A stretch of DNA of 64,000 bases from Paenibacillus physcomitrellae (GCF_002240225.1 NZ_CP022584.1:620001-684000); one strand, 5' to 3'. Shown: positions 35,824-44,295, counted from the stretch's first letter. Notes: generated by a model not told the origin, from the sequence alone. A program made the numbers and translations.

Positions 35824-36920
35824 GCACAAACAACGGCATGATGTATGCTCCGGTCCATCAAGCGAAGCCGGTTGTCGGACCTGGCGGATTTGTTATGGCG
35901 GCCATGGCGCTGGACCACGGGCATATCTATGGCATGTGCAACGGACTGATCGAAGCCGGTGCCACACTGAAATGGGTGTACGATCCGGACCCGGTCAAGG
36001 TGGAGGATTTCACGGCACGTTATCCGCAGGCCCGGGCCGCCCGTTCTCCCGAAGAGATTCTGGAGGATCCGGAGGTCCGGCTGGTGGCGGCTGCCGCTGT
36101 GCCAAACGAACGGGGCCCACTGGGGCTGCGTGTGATGGCTGCGGGCAAGGATTATTTTACCGATAAAACGCCGTTCACCGCGCTGTCTCAGCTGGAAGAC
36201 GCCAGACGCACAACCGCGGCGACCGGGCGTAAATATATGGTGTATTTCAGTGAACGGCTTCATGTGGAGAGCGCCATCTATGCAGGCAAACTGATTGAAG
36301 AGGGTGTTATTGGCAAGGTCATTCAGGTCATCGGCCTCGGGCCGCACCGGCTGAATGCGCCGGATCGTCCGGCCTGGTTCTTTGAGAAGGAGAAATACGG
36401 CGGCATTCTCTGCGATATTGGCAGCCATCAGATCGAGCAGTTTCTGTATTTTGCCGGCTGCAAGGATGCCAAAGTGCTGCACAGTAAGGTAGCCAATTAT
36501 GCCAATCCCGATTATCCGGAGCTTGAGGATTTTGGGGATGCCGCGCTGGTGGGCGACAACGGTGCTTCGAACTATTTCCGGGTGGACTGGTTTACGCCGG
36601 ACGGACTTGGCGTTTGGGGCGACGGAAGATGCACCATTCTGGGTACGGAAGGTTATATCGAGCTTCGCAAATACGTGGATCTTGCCCGTTCCAAAGGAGG
36701 CGACCATGTCTACTGGGCCGACCGCAAAGGCGAGCATTACTCCGATGTTCACGGCAAGGTCGGTTATCCATTCTTCGGCGAGCTGATTCTCGACTGCCTG
36801 AACCGGACGGAAACAGCCATGACCCAGGAGCATGTCTTCAAAGCCGCCGAGCTTTGTCTGCAGGCTCAGAATCTGGCGGTGAACGTGACTCCTGTTGGTG
36901 GGAAACCGCTGCGGTTGTAG
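35820..36920 (+). CDS. Gfo/Idh/MocA family oxidoreductase 2
   Basis: A 366-residue member of the Gfo/Idh/MocA family with an unusual N-terminus. In place of the usual GxGxxG it has FVMAAMALDHGHIYGM, and the EKP motif is replaced by FTDKTPF. The C-terminal beta-sheet domain (GGILCDIGSHQIEQFLYFAG and on) is intact. TTG 35820 is chosen because GAGGAGGT stands six bases upstream and the codon overlaps the isomerase stop; the ATG at 35802 would overlap that ribosome site. The role within the sugar locus is unknown, and cofactor preference may differ from its neighbours. Confidence 0.88.
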   Translation: MSTNNGMMYAPVHQAKPVVGPGGFVMAAMALDHGHIYGMCNGLIEAGATLKWVYDPDPVKVEDFTARYPQARAARSPEEILEDPEVRLVAAAAVPNERGPLGLRVMAAGKDYFTDKTPFTALSQLEDARRTTAATGRKYMVYFSERLHVESAIYAGKLIEEGVIGKVIQVIGLGPHRLNAPDRPAWFFEKEKYGGILCDIGSHQIEQFLYFAGCKDAKVLHSKVANYANPDYPELEDFGDAALVGDNGASNYFRVDWFTPDGLGVWGDGRCTILGTEGYIELRKYVDLARSKGGDHVYWADRKGEHYSDVHGKVGYPFFGELILDCLNRTETAMTQEHVFKAAELCLQAQNLAVNVTPVGGKPLRL

Positions 36921-36951
36921 CTGCATTTCTAATAGAGAGAGGCGATTCACG

Positions 36952-37974
36952 ATGAAAGAAATAGGAGCAGCCATAGTCGGCTGCGGCAGTATATTTTCGC
37001 TGCACGCCAAAGCTTTGAGCGAGCTGGAAGGGGTGCGCCTGCGGACCGTTGTCGATACTGACGCCGAGCGGGCGCGTCTGGCCGCCGAGGAATATGGATG
37101 CGAAGCGCTAACTGATATTCAGGCGTTACTCGGGAATCCGGATATCCAGGTCGTCCATTTATGCACGCCCCATCATCTGCATGTGCCGATGGCGCTTACG
37201 CTGCTGAAGGCAGGCAAACACGTGCTGACCGAAAAGCCGATCTCCCATACGCTGAGCGAAGGGAAAGAGCTGGCCGAAACCGCTGCCATCAGCGGGAAGC
37301 AGCTTGGGGTTTGCTTTCAGAACCGGTACAATGAAGCGTCCTTACGTATCAAGGAAACGATATTGTCAGGCGAACTAGGCAAGCTGCTTGGCATGAAAGC
37401 GATCGTAACCTGGTACCGGGACGAGGCGTATTACACGCAAAGCCCATGGCGCGGCAAATGGGCCACCGAAGGCGGCGGCGTGCTGATGAATCAGTCGATT
37501 CATACGCTTGATCTGCTGCAATGGTTCGGCGGCGACATTGCGTCCGTCCGCGGAAGTGTTACGACGGATTCGCTGGACGGTGTCATCGAGGTTGAGGATA
37601 CGGCGCATGCCCGCATTCGTTTCACCAACGGGGCGACCGCCCTATTCTATGCTACTAACGGCTATGTGGACAATTCCCCAGTCGAGCTTGAGATTGTCTT
37701 TGAAGGAGGCAAGCTGATTCAGCGCAGCGATTCCTTGTATCAGGTGAAGGACGGGGAAGAAGATGTCTTGTGCGGCGCCGCGGCCCTCACCGGGCCTCCG
37801 GGCAAATCGTATTGGGGCAGCAGCCATGCCAGCCTGATTCAGGATTTCTATGCCTGCCTGCAGAAGGGCGAGGCGTTTGCGATTGACGGATGGGAAGGAC
37901 TCAAGGCCGTCAAGCTGGCGGACGATATCTATGTATCTTCCGGTGTGGAAAGGCTGGCCAAATCCCGGTCTTAA
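36952..37974 (+). CDS. Gfo/Idh/MocA family oxidoreductase 3
   Basis: A 340-residue NAD(P)-dependent sugar dehydrogenase with the standard motifs: AAIVGCGSIFSLHA (residues 6-19), VVHLCTPHHLHVP, VLTEKPISHTL (EKP) and GGGVLMNQSIHTLDLLQW. Start at 36952 follows GAGAGAGGCGATTCACG; the open frame extends further left into the preceding gene. It is the last gene of the AraC-linked sugar locus, 31 bp behind the second oxidoreductase. Several distinct tandem repeats and a terminator follow. It is clearly related to oxidoreductase 1 and may act on a related intermediate. Confidence 0.9.
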   Translation: MKEIGAAIVGCGSIFSLHAKALSELEGVRLRTVVDTDAERARLAAEEYGCEALTDIQALLGNPDIQVVHLCTPHHLHVPMALTLLKAGKHVLTEKPISHTLSEGKELAETAAISGKQLGVCFQNRYNEASLRIKETILSGELGKLLGMKAIVTWYRDEAYYTQSPWRGKWATEGGGVLMNQSIHTLDLLQWFGGDIASVRGSVTTDSLDGVIEVEDTAHARIRFTNGATALFYATNGYVDNSPVELEIVFEGGKLIQRSDSLYQVKDGEEDVLCGAAALTGPPGKSYWGSSHASLIQDFYACLQKGEAFAIDGWEGLKAVKLADDIYVSSGVERLAKSRS

Positions 37975-38000
37975 CCGGGCCCGATTCTGCTGACGACCCA

Positions 38001-38263
38001 ACAAACTACAAACAAACTACAAACAAACTGGTACACAAACTCAAACCAAGATCAAATCAACCCCAGCCCGCCGGAAGGCGGGTTTATTTCATTGGATAAG
38101 CAGAGAACAAAGCAGAGAACAATTAGGATCGGCGGGAAGTAGAAGAAGATAAAAGAAAATAAAAGAAAATAGATTGGATTACGGTTAGTAAAATAGATAC
38201 AATTTATGCAGGAGCATTTTTACTGAACAAGAATATTAGCAAGAGTATTACCAGGAGTATTGC
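38001..38263 (+). repeat. four unrelated tandem repeats in one intergenic region
   Basis: Within the 317 bp between the third oxidoreductase and the TraX gene lie: ACAAACTACAA twice plus a partial (38001-38030), AGCAGAGAACAA twice (38099-38122), AAAAGAAAAT twice (38151-38170), and CAAGAATATTAG/CAAGAGTATTAC/CAGGAGTATTGC in perfect 12-bp register (38228-38263). The units are unrelated in sequence. Confidence 0.85.
38066..38089 (+). terminator. intrinsic terminator of the sugar locus
   Basis: CCCGCC-GGAA-GGCGGG followed by TTTATTTC. Confidence 0.85.
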
Positions 38264-38291
38264 ATAATTTGAATGGAAAGAAGGGATCGGA

Positions 38292-39272
38292 TTGAATAAC
38301 AGCGCCGTGCAGCTGGAGCTCCGAAGGCGAAGCGCCCTCAGTCTGGATGGAAGCACGTTAAAAATCATCGCCATAATCGCCATGCTGATCGATCATATTG
38401 CAGCCGTCATTCTGATTCATCCCGAGATTAACGGGAATCATCCCGCATTCGTACATACCGGACAATATATGCGAATGGCCGGCCGGCTCGCTTTTCCCAT
38501 CTTCTGCTTCTTGTTGGTCGAGGGGTTCATGTATACCGGCAATAGGCAGAAATATGCCATGCGGCTTATCGCTTTTGCTTTCCTTTCGGAAATCCCGTTC
38601 GATCTCGCGTTCAGCGGGCAGATTGTGAATCTCGCAAAACAAAATGTCTTCTTCACGTTATGGATTGGACTGCTGGTGATGATGGGGTTCGAGTATCTTA
38701 GGAGCAGGGAGACAGACCCTAGGCGTTTCTCTCTGAGGGCGGTTATGGGGCTGCTGGCTTGTACATTTCTGAGTGCTTTCTATGTCCTCCCATCCGGGCT
38801 GCAAATGCTGAATGAGACTTTTCATGCGTTTGGTTCTTCGGCACAAATCACGTTACCGCAATCTACTTTGGGAAGCCTGCTGTGGGTAAACGGGCTGGTA
38901 TGGATTATCATTTACTTAGCGCTAAGCGCCAAAATTCCTGTTCAAAGGTTAAATTCGGCTTTGGAGCTGGCTTCTGTTACCTTCATCGGGGTTATATTGG
39001 CGACGGCGCTCCACACGGACTACGGCGGTTTCGGAATCATGACGATTGCATCGATGTACGTGTTCCGCAGGCACCGGGTAAAATCCATGCTGGCCGGCTC
39101 AATTATCCTTACCTGCATGAGTTTGATCGAAATATGGGCTTTCTTAAACGCCGGACTCATCCGCTTCTATAACGGCAAACGAGGATTAAAGCTGAAATAT
39201 GTGTTTTATCTCTTTTATCCCGTCCACCTGGTTCTCTTATATTTCATCGCAAGCCTGATTAACAAGGGATGA
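38292..39272 (+). CDS. TraX family membrane protein
   Basis: A 326-residue multi-helix membrane protein of the TraX family, named after the F-plasmid pilin acetylase but widespread on chromosomes, where its acyl-transfer role is unproven. The family block LDGSTLKIIAIIAMLIDHIA near residue 18 and GRLAFPIFCFLLVEGF near 62 are diagnostic, with about eight or nine hydrophobic segments. It starts with TTG 38292 after an AAGGGATCGGA site. No conjugation genes surround it, so a surface-polymer modification role is more likely than conjugation. Confidence 0.88.
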   Translation: MNNSAVQLELRRRSALSLDGSTLKIIAIIAMLIDHIAAVILIHPEINGNHPAFVHTGQYMRMAGRLAFPIFCFLLVEGFMYTGNRQKYAMRLIAFAFLSEIPFDLAFSGQIVNLAKQNVFFTLWIGLLVMMGFEYLRSRETDPRRFSLRAVMGLLACTFLSAFYVLPSGLQMLNETFHAFGSSAQITLPQSTLGSLLWVNGLVWIIIYLALSAKIPVQRLNSALELASVTFIGVILATALHTDYGGFGIMTIASMYVFRRHRVKSMLAGSIILTCMSLIEIWAFLNAGLIRFYNGKRGLKLKYVFYLFYPVHLVLLYFIASLINKG

Positions 39273-39370
39273 ATCGCACTGAAACTCGCTGAATGCCGCT
39301 ATATTCCGCTGACGTCGTTGAACGGTTCCGGGATGGACATCCCCCGCTGTTTCGCGGACTGACTTATCCG

Positions 39371-39396
39371 CACCTCCTTTTGGAGGTGTTTTTTTT
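39371..39396 (+). terminator. intrinsic terminator of the TraX gene
   Basis: CACCTCC-TTTT-GGAGGTG followed by eight T residues. Confidence 0.9.
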
Positions 39397-39500
39397 GTTT
39401 GAAAATCGGTAAATATATATTCATATTTAATAATTATTTATTGATAAACGATAAATCAAATGCTAAAATCAGATTCAGAAATCAAAGTGGGGTGTATGAA

Positions 39501-39977
39501 ATGGAACGCATATCAACTTTCTTTTTAAAAGCAACGGTGATTCTGATGGGTCTGGTGATTCTGGCCTTGTGTATCTTTGGGCTGCCTTCGATTGCGAAAG
39601 GCTTTGACGGGTATTTTTCGGACTATTGGCTTTACCCGACTATTACGGGAATGTATTTGTCGGCTGTGCCGTTCTTTGCGGCCTTGTATCAGGCTTTAAA
39701 GCTGCTGAGCTATATTGACCGCAACACGGCGTTCTCGGATTCGTCCGTCAGGGCCTTAAAGATCATTAAATACTGCGCTTTTGCAATCTGTATTTTGTAT
39801 GTGGCGATTCTTCCTTTCTTGTATTTCATGGCCGATCAGGATGATGCTCCCGGTCTCATCGTTATCGGGCTGGTTGTGATTTTTGCTTCTCTGGTGATTG
39901 GCGTTTTTGCCGCTGTGCTTCAGAAGCTGTTAAAGAATGCGATCGATATCAAATCCGAAAATGATTTAACGGTCTGA
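39501..39977 (+). CDS. DUF2975 membrane protein
   Basis: A 158-residue, four-helix membrane protein of the DUF2975 family: hydrophobic stretches at about 11-31, 47-67, 90-113 and 119-142, with the family block LLSYIDRNTAFSDSSVRALK between helices 2 and 3. ATG 39501 is preceded by GTGGGGTG; the longer open frame from 39399 has no site. The next gene starts 11 bp later and encodes a small XRE regulator. This pair is recurrent in Firmicutes (YoaS-YozG in Bacillus), and its function is unknown. Confidence 0.88.
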   Translation: MERISTFFLKATVILMGLVILALCIFGLPSIAKGFDGYFSDYWLYPTITGMYLSAVPFFAALYQALKLLSYIDRNTAFSDSSVRALKIIKYCAFAICILYVAILPFLYFMADQDDAPGLIVIGLVVIFASLVIGVFAAVLQKLLKNAIDIKSENDLTV

Positions 39978-39987
39978 GGTGAGGACA

Positions 39988-40209
39988 ATGGCGATTATTA
40001 TTAATGTTGATGTGATGCTGGCCAAACGAAAGATGAGCGTAACGGAACTCGCCGACCGGGTGGGAATCACGATGGCGAATCTCTCCATTTTAAAGAACGG
40101 GAAAGCCAAGGCCATTCGGTTCTCCACGCTGGAGGCAATCTGCAAAGCGCTGGATTGTCAACCGGGAGATATTCTGGAATACAGGCCTGGCGAATATTTT
40201 GAAGGATAA
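39988..40209 (+). CDS. XRE/Cro-type regulator, YozG-like
   Basis: A 73-residue protein consisting of one helix-turn-helix domain (MSVTELADRVGITMANLSIL, residues 15-34) followed by the conserved RFSTLEAICKALDCQPGDIL. It is the standard partner of DUF2975 proteins. ATG 39988 follows GAGGTGAGGACA, with the DUF2975 stop just upstream, so the two are cotranscribed. It may regulate its own operon or respond to a signal sensed by the membrane partner. Confidence 0.9.
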   Translation: MAIIINVDVMLAKRKMSVTELADRVGITMANLSILKNGKAKAIRFSTLEAICKALDCQPGDILEYRPGEYFEG

Positions 40210-40233
40210 GAAGAGATCCGGGGAGATCCTGTC

Positions 40234-41067
40234 ATGAAGAAGATGAAACCTGTAGTCCAGCTTCTGCATTTTGGCTACCAGCAGGCGATGAGCTGCATTT
40301 TTCCTGTTGCGATTTTTCTGACGTTAGCGGTGTCGGGGGTTGTCCAGCTGCCTTTCATTCACCGTTATGATCTGATTCTTGTGGTTCTGCTGCTGGTCCA
40401 GTACGGGATGTACCGGAGCGGTCTGGAGACCCGTGATGAAATCAAGGTGATCTGCGTGTTTCATATCATCGGATTAGCGCTGGAAATCTATAAGGTGAAG
40501 ATGGGCTCGTGGTCGTATCCGGAGCCGGCTTTGAGTAAAGTGTTCGGTGTGCCGCTGTACAGCGGGTTCATGTATGCCAGTGTTGCCAGTTATATGTGCC
40601 AGGCATGGCGCAGACTGAAGATGGATATGACCGGCTGGCCAGGGCTTCTTGCTGCGGGGCTGCTTGGCGGGGCGATCTACCTGAACTTCTTCACCCATCA
40701 TTTTATCCCCGATTTCCGCTGGTGGCTGGCGCTGCTTGTGCTGGTTGTCTTCTGGAGAACCTGGATCATCTACCGGGTGCGGGGGAAGGTTTACCGGATG
40801 CCGCTCACGCTGGCCTTTTTTCTGGTAGGCTTCTTCATCTGGCTGGCCGAAAATATCGCTACGTTCTTTAACGCCTGGAAATATCCGGACCAATACGAGG
40901 CCTGGCATCCCGTCAGCGTCAGCAAGATCAGTTCCTGGTTCCTGCTGGTCATCATCAGCGTCATTATCGTCGCTCAGTTAAAGCATGTGAAGGCTGGCAG
41001 AATGGCAGAAGGCACAAAGTTCGAAGTTGTGAAAGACCCGGCGGAGGAAGGTGCAGGCAATTCATGA
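40234..41067 (+). CDS. DUF817 membrane protein
   Basis: A 277-residue integral membrane protein of the DUF817 family (about eight helices). Diagnostic stretches are GSWSYPEPALSKVFGVPLYS near residue 90, the charged-aromatic AENIATFFNAWKYPDQYEAW near 210, and SKISSWFLLV near 235. No function is established for the family. Start at 40234 follows GGGGAGATCCTGTC and the gene is 24 bp behind the XRE gene, so cotranscription with the DUF2975/XRE pair is likely. Confidence 0.88.
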   Translation: MKKMKPVVQLLHFGYQQAMSCIFPVAIFLTLAVSGVVQLPFIHRYDLILVVLLLVQYGMYRSGLETRDEIKVICVFHIIGLALEIYKVKMGSWSYPEPALSKVFGVPLYSGFMYASVASYMCQAWRRLKMDMTGWPGLLAAGLLGGAIYLNFFTHHFIPDFRWWLALLVLVVFWRTWIIYRVRGKVYRMPLTLAFFLVGFFIWLAENIATFFNAWKYPDQYEAWHPVSVSKISSWFLLVIISVIIVAQLKHVKAGRMAEGTKFEVVKDPAEEGAGNS

Positions 41068-41142
41068 TAGCGCGTTCATGCCTGATTTTGCTACAATAGG
41101 AACGTTGGGATTTAATAGTAGAAAAATAAGGAGGCAACGTTT

Positions 41143-42126
41143 ATGAACAAACGTCCGCTCGGCAGAACGGGCTTGCAGGTCAGTGAAGTCAGCTTTGGCA
41201 CATGGGCGATCGGAGGCTCCTGGGGACAGACCAGTGAAGCCGAGTCGCTCCGCGCTTTGGATAAAGCTATGGATGAAGGCGTTAACTTCTTCGATACAGC
41301 CGATGTATACGGCGACGGCAGAAGCGAGCGGCTGCTCGCCCGCGCTACCAAAGGCAAGGAAGATCAAATTCATATCGCTACGAAGTTTTGCCGCCAGGGC
41401 GATATCTTCGATCCGCAGACCTATTCGGAGCAGCGGATCCGCCAGTGGTGTGAAGACAGCCTGAAACGGCTGGAGCGCGACACGATTGATTTGTATCAAA
41501 TCCACTGCGCGCCGTTCGAGATTTTGCAGCAGGGGGCTGTGTTTGAGGTGCTGGACAAGCTGAAGCAGGAAGGCAAAATCCGTGCTTACGGCGTCAGCGT
41601 CGAGACCGTGGAAGAAGGGCTGTTCTGCCTGGAGAAATCCGGCGTGCAGGCGCTGCAGATCATCTTCAACATCTTCCGGCAGAAGCCAATCGCGGAGCTT
41701 CTTCCCCGCGCCAGCGAACGCGGCGTAGGGCTGCTGGTCCGGCTGCCGCTTGCGAGCGGTCTGCTGACTGGCAAATTTACGACAAACTCCACCTTTGAAG
41801 CGGAGGATCACCGCAACTTCAACCGTGACGGAGCAGCGTTTAATGTTGGTGAAACGTTTGCCGGGCTGCCGTTTGAGAAAGGCGTCGAGCTTGCGTCCCA
41901 GCTGGACTGGATTGCGGAAGGACGCGGCAACATGACGCGGGCCGCTCTTCGCTGGCTGCTGGATTTCAAAGAGATTACATGTGTGATTCCGGGCTTCAAG
42001 AACGTGAAGCAGGTCGAGGACAACCTTGGCGTATTGTCGGCCAAACCGTTCAGCGCGGAAGAACATGAGCGGCTGCGGAAGTTCTACGAAGAGCAGGTGC
42101 ATGAACATATTCGCGGCGCTTATTAA
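41143..42126 (+). CDS. aldo/keto reductase
   Basis: A 327-residue AKR of the IolS/YccK type, reducing aldehydes or ketones with NADPH. Tetrad residues are Asp51, Tyr56, Lys81 and His121 (DTADVYGDG, ATKFC, YQIHCAP), and VIPGFKNVKQVEDN forms the cofactor-binding C-terminal loop. Start at 41143 follows AAGGAGGCAACGTTT. It is monocistronic between DUF817 and a terminator. It is distinct in sequence from the reductases at 1368 and 53637 apart from the shared family motifs. Confidence 0.93.
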   Translation: MNKRPLGRTGLQVSEVSFGTWAIGGSWGQTSEAESLRALDKAMDEGVNFFDTADVYGDGRSERLLARATKGKEDQIHIATKFCRQGDIFDPQTYSEQRIRQWCEDSLKRLERDTIDLYQIHCAPFEILQQGAVFEVLDKLKQEGKIRAYGVSVETVEEGLFCLEKSGVQALQIIFNIFRQKPIAELLPRASERGVGLLVRLPLASGLLTGKFTTNSTFEAEDHRNFNRDGAAFNVGETFAGLPFEKGVELASQLDWIAEGRGNMTRAALRWLLDFKEITCVIPGFKNVKQVEDNLGVLSAKPFSAEEHERLRKFYEEQVHEHIRGAY

Positions 42127-42142
42127 AAGAAGCCGTGAAGGC

Positions 42143-42170
42143 AAGGGAGCCTTGGGCTCCCTTTTTTTTC
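42143..42170 (+). terminator. intrinsic terminator
   Basis: AAGGGAGCC-TT-GGGCTCCCTT followed by a T-run. Confidence 0.9.
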
Positions 42171-42204
42171 AAAAAAATTTCAGAACAGTCTGGAGGAAAA
42201 GTCA

Positions 42205-42792
42205 GTGAAATATGATCCGAGCCATTCCTATTGGCTTCATGAACCGAAGAATTACGAGATTAAAGAAGATGAGATTACGATCTACACCGATCCAGGCACG
42301 GATTTCTGGCAGCGGACCTATTACGGATTTAGAAATGATAACGCTCCGGCTTTATTGTTTAAGATCGACGAGCCGTATTTTTCTTTTGAACTGAAAACCA
42401 AGTTTGATAGCCAGCACCGCTTTGACCAATGCGGAGTTATCATCTACCAGAACAGCGATAACTGGTCGAAAGCTTCGATTGAATATGAAAATGATGAATA
42501 TCAACGGCTGGGGAGCGTAGTCACCAATCATGGGTACTCGGACTGGGCTACCACTGATATCGATGCGGCTGTTAAGCAAATGTATTACCGGGTCAGCCGC
42601 CGGGAAAGTGATTTTCTGATCGAACATTCTTATGATGGGGTGACCTATAAGCAAATGCGGATTTTCCATCTGTTTGAAGGCGCGGGGGAAATTCAGCTGG
42701 GGATCTATGCCTGCAGCCCTGAGGAGTCCTCTTTCAAAGCGGTGTTCAGTGAGATTCGGCTGACGGCATGCAAATGGAAGGCACATGAGTAA
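42205..42792 (+). CDS. DUF1349 (concanavalin-like) domain protein
   Basis: A 195-residue cytoplasmic protein forming a DUF1349 jelly-roll, related to the yeast 'regulation of enolase' protein. Recognisable blocks are TDPGTDFWQRTYYGF near residue 30, FDQCGVIIYQNSDNWSKASI near 72 and YACSPEESSFKAVFSEIRL near 170. Members probably bind carbohydrates, but their role is not defined. It starts with GTG 42205 after GGAGGAAAAGTCA. A 22-bp tandem duplication and a terminator follow. Confidence 0.87.
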   Translation: MKYDPSHSYWLHEPKNYEIKEDEITIYTDPGTDFWQRTYYGFRNDNAPALLFKIDEPYFSFELKTKFDSQHRFDQCGVIIYQNSDNWSKASIEYENDEYQRLGSVVTNHGYSDWATTDIDAAVKQMYYRVSRRESDFLIEHSYDGVTYKQMRIFHLFEGAGEIQLGIYACSPEESSFKAVFSEIRLTACKWKAHE

Positions 42793-42815
42793 TTGTCCGT
42801 CATAGGCGGATGAGG

Positions 42816-42859
42816 GGAAGTTTGAGAGAAGGATCAAGGAAGTTTGAAAGAAGAATGAG
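42816..42859 (+). repeat. tandem duplication, 2 x 22 bp
   Basis: Units starting GGAAGTTTGAGAGAAG (42816-42837) and GGAAGTTTGAAAGAAG (42838-42859) lie between the DUF1349 stop and its terminator. Confidence 0.8.
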
Positions 42860-42874
42860 AGAAGAATAGGGATC

Positions 42875-42902
42875 AAAGATGAGTGTTTGCTCATCTTTTC
42901 TA
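42875..42902 (+). terminator. intrinsic terminator
   Basis: AAAGATGAG-TGTTTG-CTCATCTTT followed by TCT. Confidence 0.82.
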
Positions 42903-42921
42903 ATGTTTTCAATATAATCAT

Positions 42922-42971
42922 TTACTTATATAAATTAATGCTTATATAATAAATCCAGCGAATCTGGATTC
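42922..42971 (+). promoter_or_regulatory. arsC promoter and leader hairpin
   Basis: TTACTT (42922-42927) and TATAAT (42945-42950) are 17 bp apart. Direct repeats CTTATATAA (42925-42933 and 42941-42949) overlap the promoter and could bind a regulator of ArsR type. AATCCAG/CTGGATT (42952-42958, 42964-42970) forms a small hairpin ahead of the ribosome site. Confidence 0.5.
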
Positions 42972-42989
42972 TGAAAGGAGGATGGCGAT

Positions 42990-43460
42990 GTGAGCACGAT
43001 TGAAGAGATATCTGAACATATGAAGCTTCTCGCGGACAAAACAAAACCCTTTGTTTATTTCCTGTGCACCGGCAATTCCTGCCGCAGCCAAATCGCGGAC
43101 GGCTTTCTGAAGGCGCTTGGCGGGGACAAATATGAAGTCAAAAGTGCCGGGCTGGAGGCCCACGGATTAAATCCGCGTGCTGTCCAAACGATGAAAGAAG
43201 CCGGTATTGATATTACCAACCATACTTCCGACGTGATCGATCCGGAAATTCTCAACCGCGCCGACTACGTCATTACGCTTTGCGGCCATGCCGATGAACA
43301 CTGCCCGGTGATCTCCAATCCAAACGTCACCAAATGGCATTGGGGCTTTGATGATCCAGCCAAAGCCACCGGTACGGAAAAAGAGATCACAAAGCAGTTT
43401 AATCAGGTTCGCGATGCGATCAAGGATCGTGTAGCCCGGTTCGTAGAAAACGGCAAATAA
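42990..43460 (+). CDS. arsC: arsenate reductase, thioredoxin-coupled
   Basis: A 156-residue enzyme with the low-molecular-weight phosphatase fold that reduces arsenate to arsenite. The P-loop CTGNSCRS contains the nucleophile Cys26, and Cys98 and Cys105 ([11 protein letters not shown]) form the disulfide relay, which makes it the thioredoxin-dependent Bacillus type. GTG 42990 follows AAAGGAGGATGGCGAT. No arsR, acr3 or arsB lies next to it, so it is an orphan; export of arsenite must rely on genes elsewhere. The N-terminal ~20 residues are longer than in typical ArsC. Confidence 0.94.
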   Translation: MSTIEEISEHMKLLADKTKPFVYFLCTGNSCRSQIADGFLKALGGDKYEVKSAGLEAHGLNPRAVQTMKEAGIDITNHTSDVIDPEILNRADYVITLCGHADEHCPVISNPNVTKWHWGFDDPAKATGTEKEITKQFNQVRDAIKDRVARFVENGK

Positions 43461-43486
43461 ACGTTCAGTGAAGGAGTTTTACTTGT

Positions 43487-43600
43487 ATGGATAATGGGGC
43501 TAAAAATGATCAGGTACTTGTTGAGGACAGGATTTTCTTCGGCGGTGCAGACGCTGTTAAGGATATGTTTGACTATGAAGAAGCGATCCTTTTATTTTAA
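43487..43600 (+). CDS. possible 37-residue truncated protein
   Basis: ATG 43487 follows GTGAAGGAG at good spacing, right after arsC, and opens 37 codons (MDNGAKNDQVLVEDRIFFGG, then ADAVKDMFDYEEAILLF) before TAA. The sequence looks like the start of a longer cytoplasmic protein, perhaps a small phosphatase or rhodanese-like enzyme, but nothing recognisable continues after the stop in any frame. I regard it as a truncated gene or a small peptide. Function unknown. Confidence 0.35.
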   Translation: MDNGAKNDQVLVEDRIFFGGADAVKDMFDYEEAILLF

Positions 43601-43650
43601 GGTGAAGCGATTCTCTTTTTTAGTTGAAATTGATGCGTTTAAACCTTTGT

Positions 43651-44295
43651 TTAAGGATGGATGGTTTTGCCAACTGGAAACAGGCTGCGGATCAGGACCT
43701 CCGGAATGGCCAGCAGCAGGATGATAGAGCCATAAATGCCGATGGTATAGCTGACCGCATAGTCGAAACCAAGTCCATACTGGAAGAGAGAAGCGAGCAG
43801 GTGGATCGACAGGTTAGTGAAGCAAAAAGCGTAGCTCCGAATCATCCAGTTCCGGTGCCGGTCGATTTGTTTCTTCCTGATCCAGATCACCGCCATTACC
43901 GTAAGAAACGGCCAGATCAGGTTTAACGCGTTAAACCCTATGCTGCTGATTTTTCCGCCAGTCGAATAGGGGGCGAGATAACCGGAGGTCAATACCACCA
44001 GAAACACAGATACGAGATAAACATAGCCGTTTATACGATGGAATCTGCGGCTTTGTCGAAAAATCCGATTAGAGAAATTAAGCAGCCCTGTCGCCATGGT
44101 AAGGCAGGCAAAAGCGACGTGAACGTACAGCACGTTCAGCCAGACGGGCAGGCTCAGCTCCCGCTTCAGCCCGGTTTTGTGACTTAGGAATCCGGAGGCA
44201 TCCGGATCAACCAAGTAATTTTTGATTATTGCATACAAGATAAATAGAGAACAGACCGTCACTAAAATACTGAATAAAACTCGTTGTCTCTTCAA
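43651..44295 (-). CDS. DUF2306 membrane protein
   Basis: A 214-residue integral membrane protein with about six to seven helices, of the DUF2306 family. A conserved pattern is FHRINGYVYLVSVFLVVLTS and DRHRNWMIRSYAFCFTNLSI, with His residues in helices that resemble haem-coordinating membrane proteins; that role is inference. It starts with TTG at 44295 after GGGGGTTAGCAACAA. It is convergent with the arsC strand and lies downstream of the DJ-1 gene on its own strand, 51 bp away. Confidence 0.85.
   Translation of the reverse strand: MKRQRVLFSILVTVCSLFILYAIIKNYLVDPDASGFLSHKTGLKRELSLPVWLNVLYVHVAFACLTMATGLLNFSNRIFRQSRRFHRINGYVYLVSVFLVVLTSGYLAPYSTGGKISSIGFNALNLIWPFLTVMAVIWIRKKQIDRHRNWMIRSYAFCFTNLSIHLLASLFQYGLGFDYAVSYTIGIYGSIILLLAIPEVLIRSLFPVGKTIHP

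Noticed and set aside
35679-37010. 443-codon minus-strand frame opposite the oxidoreductase 2 gene
   Set aside because: Shadow of two real plus-strand genes with clear family motifs; no ribosome site or recognisable domain.
38001-38263. Possible CRISPR array
   Set aside because: Repeat units are 10-12 bp, tandem without spacers, and differ from one another; no cas genes are near.
38292-39272. Conjugative element suggested by the TraX gene
   Set aside because: No relaxase, coupling protein, integrase or att-like repeats are nearby; chromosomal TraX-like proteins are common.
41062-42144. 360-codon minus-strand frame opposite an aldo/keto reductase
   Set aside because: The plus strand has the full AKR tetrad; the antisense frame has no motif and no start signal.
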